Source of the DNA: CAIMZW01 sp037130455
GTDB taxonomy: Bacteria > Actinomycetota > Actinomycetes > Nanopelagicales > Nanopelagicaceae
NCBI GenBank assembly: GCA_037130455.1
Contig: JBAXSZ010000068.1
Span: 1 to 5,753 of the forward strand
Direction: 5' to 3'
DNA length: 5,753 nt
The notes under the pieces are model-generated. The model worked only from the letters and a program-made list of their open reading frames with translations. It ran no database searches and was not told where the DNA came from. Position 1 is the first letter of the stretch; every line of letters starts with the position of its first letter. A program made the position numbers and the translations under genes. Positions 5,397 through 5,753 of this stretch are shown here, in pieces.

Positions 5397-5750
5397 TTAA
5401 TAATTACGCTCAGTTGAAAATTGCGCCTTATCTAGCTCCGCCACTAAATCTTCAAAGCTCTGACCTTGCTTCCAAGGGTGGATATGAAAGTCAAAGCGCG
5501 GATCTGGCGCCAGCAGTTGCGCAATGCGATCCACGGCTAAGGTAGCTACAGCGCGATCTCCATGCACTAACCACCAAAATCCAGATTCGCTGATTCGGGA
5601 GAAGAATTCATCGCTTCGAATTCCCTGTTGCAACGCAAAAGCCCACCCGATCAAAACTTCTTCGATGGAACTCACCGCCATCGGAGAAGGTGAGTGAGAG
5701 TTCGGTTGAACATCGATCGCGCTAGCTTGTTCCATTAAGGCTTGATCCAT
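5397..5750 (-). CDS. Unrecognised protein, start uncertain (frame open to right edge)
   Basis: I do not recognise this protein. The visible part has 117 residues: a Ser/Pro-containing, probably flexible stretch (about 10-27) and a folded-looking part (about 28-110) with EVLIGWAFALQQG, SGFWWLVHGDRAVATLAVDR and DPRFDFHIHPWKQG. No transmembrane segment, signal peptide, P-loop or cysteine is seen. The ATG at 5750 is the first in the window, but the codon before it (TTA) is not a stop, so the gene may begin further right and this may be only the C-terminal part. A second ATG at 5735 is also possible. It is read in the same direction as tadA and ends 87 nt before it. Actinobacterial tad loci often have a TadZ/Ssd ATPase at this position, but nothing here resembles one. 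The coding call rests on length and plausible composition. Confidence 0.6.
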   Translation of the reverse strand: MDQALMEQASAIDVQPNSHSPSPMAVSSIEEVLIGWAFALQQGIRSDEFFSRISESGFWWLVHGDRAVATLAVDRIAQLLAPDPRFDFHIHPWKQGQSFEDLVAELDKAQFSTERNY

Positions 5751-5753
5751 TAA

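Overview
The window reads almost entirely on the minus strand and looks like chromosomal DNA of a moderate-GC actinobacterium (high 40s percent GC by eye). The evidence for Actinomycetota is the release factor 2 sequence (LWDDPEKAQ, HRLVRISPFDSQSRR and SSGPGGQ motifs, GTG start, no RF2 programmed frameshift site) and the compact Tad pilus locus, laid out as in other actinobacteria (tadA, tadB, tadC, Flp-like peptide, TadE/G-like proteins). A small-genome aquatic lineage such as Nanopelagicales would fit, but that is inference.

In transcription order (right to left): an unrecognised protein whose frame stays open to the right edge (5397-5750); an 87-nt gap; tadA/cpaF ATPase (4224-5309); tadB (3394-4227) and tadC (2645-3397), each joined to the gene before it by a 4-nt ATGA stop/start overlap; a 107-nt gap; an Flp-like single-TM peptide (2208-2537); two TadE-like pseudopilins (1837-2169 and 1395-1802); a TadG-like (Tad domain, Rv3654c-type) protein (880-1392); a 92-nt gap with a hairpin; and the 5' part of prfB (1-787), cut by the left edge.

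The tad genes should make one machine: TadA is the cytoplasmic ATPase, TadB and TadC the membrane platform, and the small single-TM proteins the pilin and minor pseudopilins. No prepilin peptidase (TadV/CpaA) or TadZ/Ssd homologue is recognisable here. prfB is a translation termination gene and an unrelated neighbour.

The unusual features cluster around the small pilin genes. The second TadE-like gene has no ATG, GTG or TTG able to include its GxxxxE processing motif, and appears to start at AUU behind a good Shine-Dalgarno. A three-copy 14-bp repeat after the Flp-like gene forms a chain of overlapping ATGA stop/starts leading to the next gene. A three-copy 18-bp repeat with TTACGTAA palindromes lies in the N-terminal part of the Flp-like frame. 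At the left edge, the prfB reading changes from RF2-like to ArfB-like residues just after GGQ, which may be natural variation or an assembly junction.
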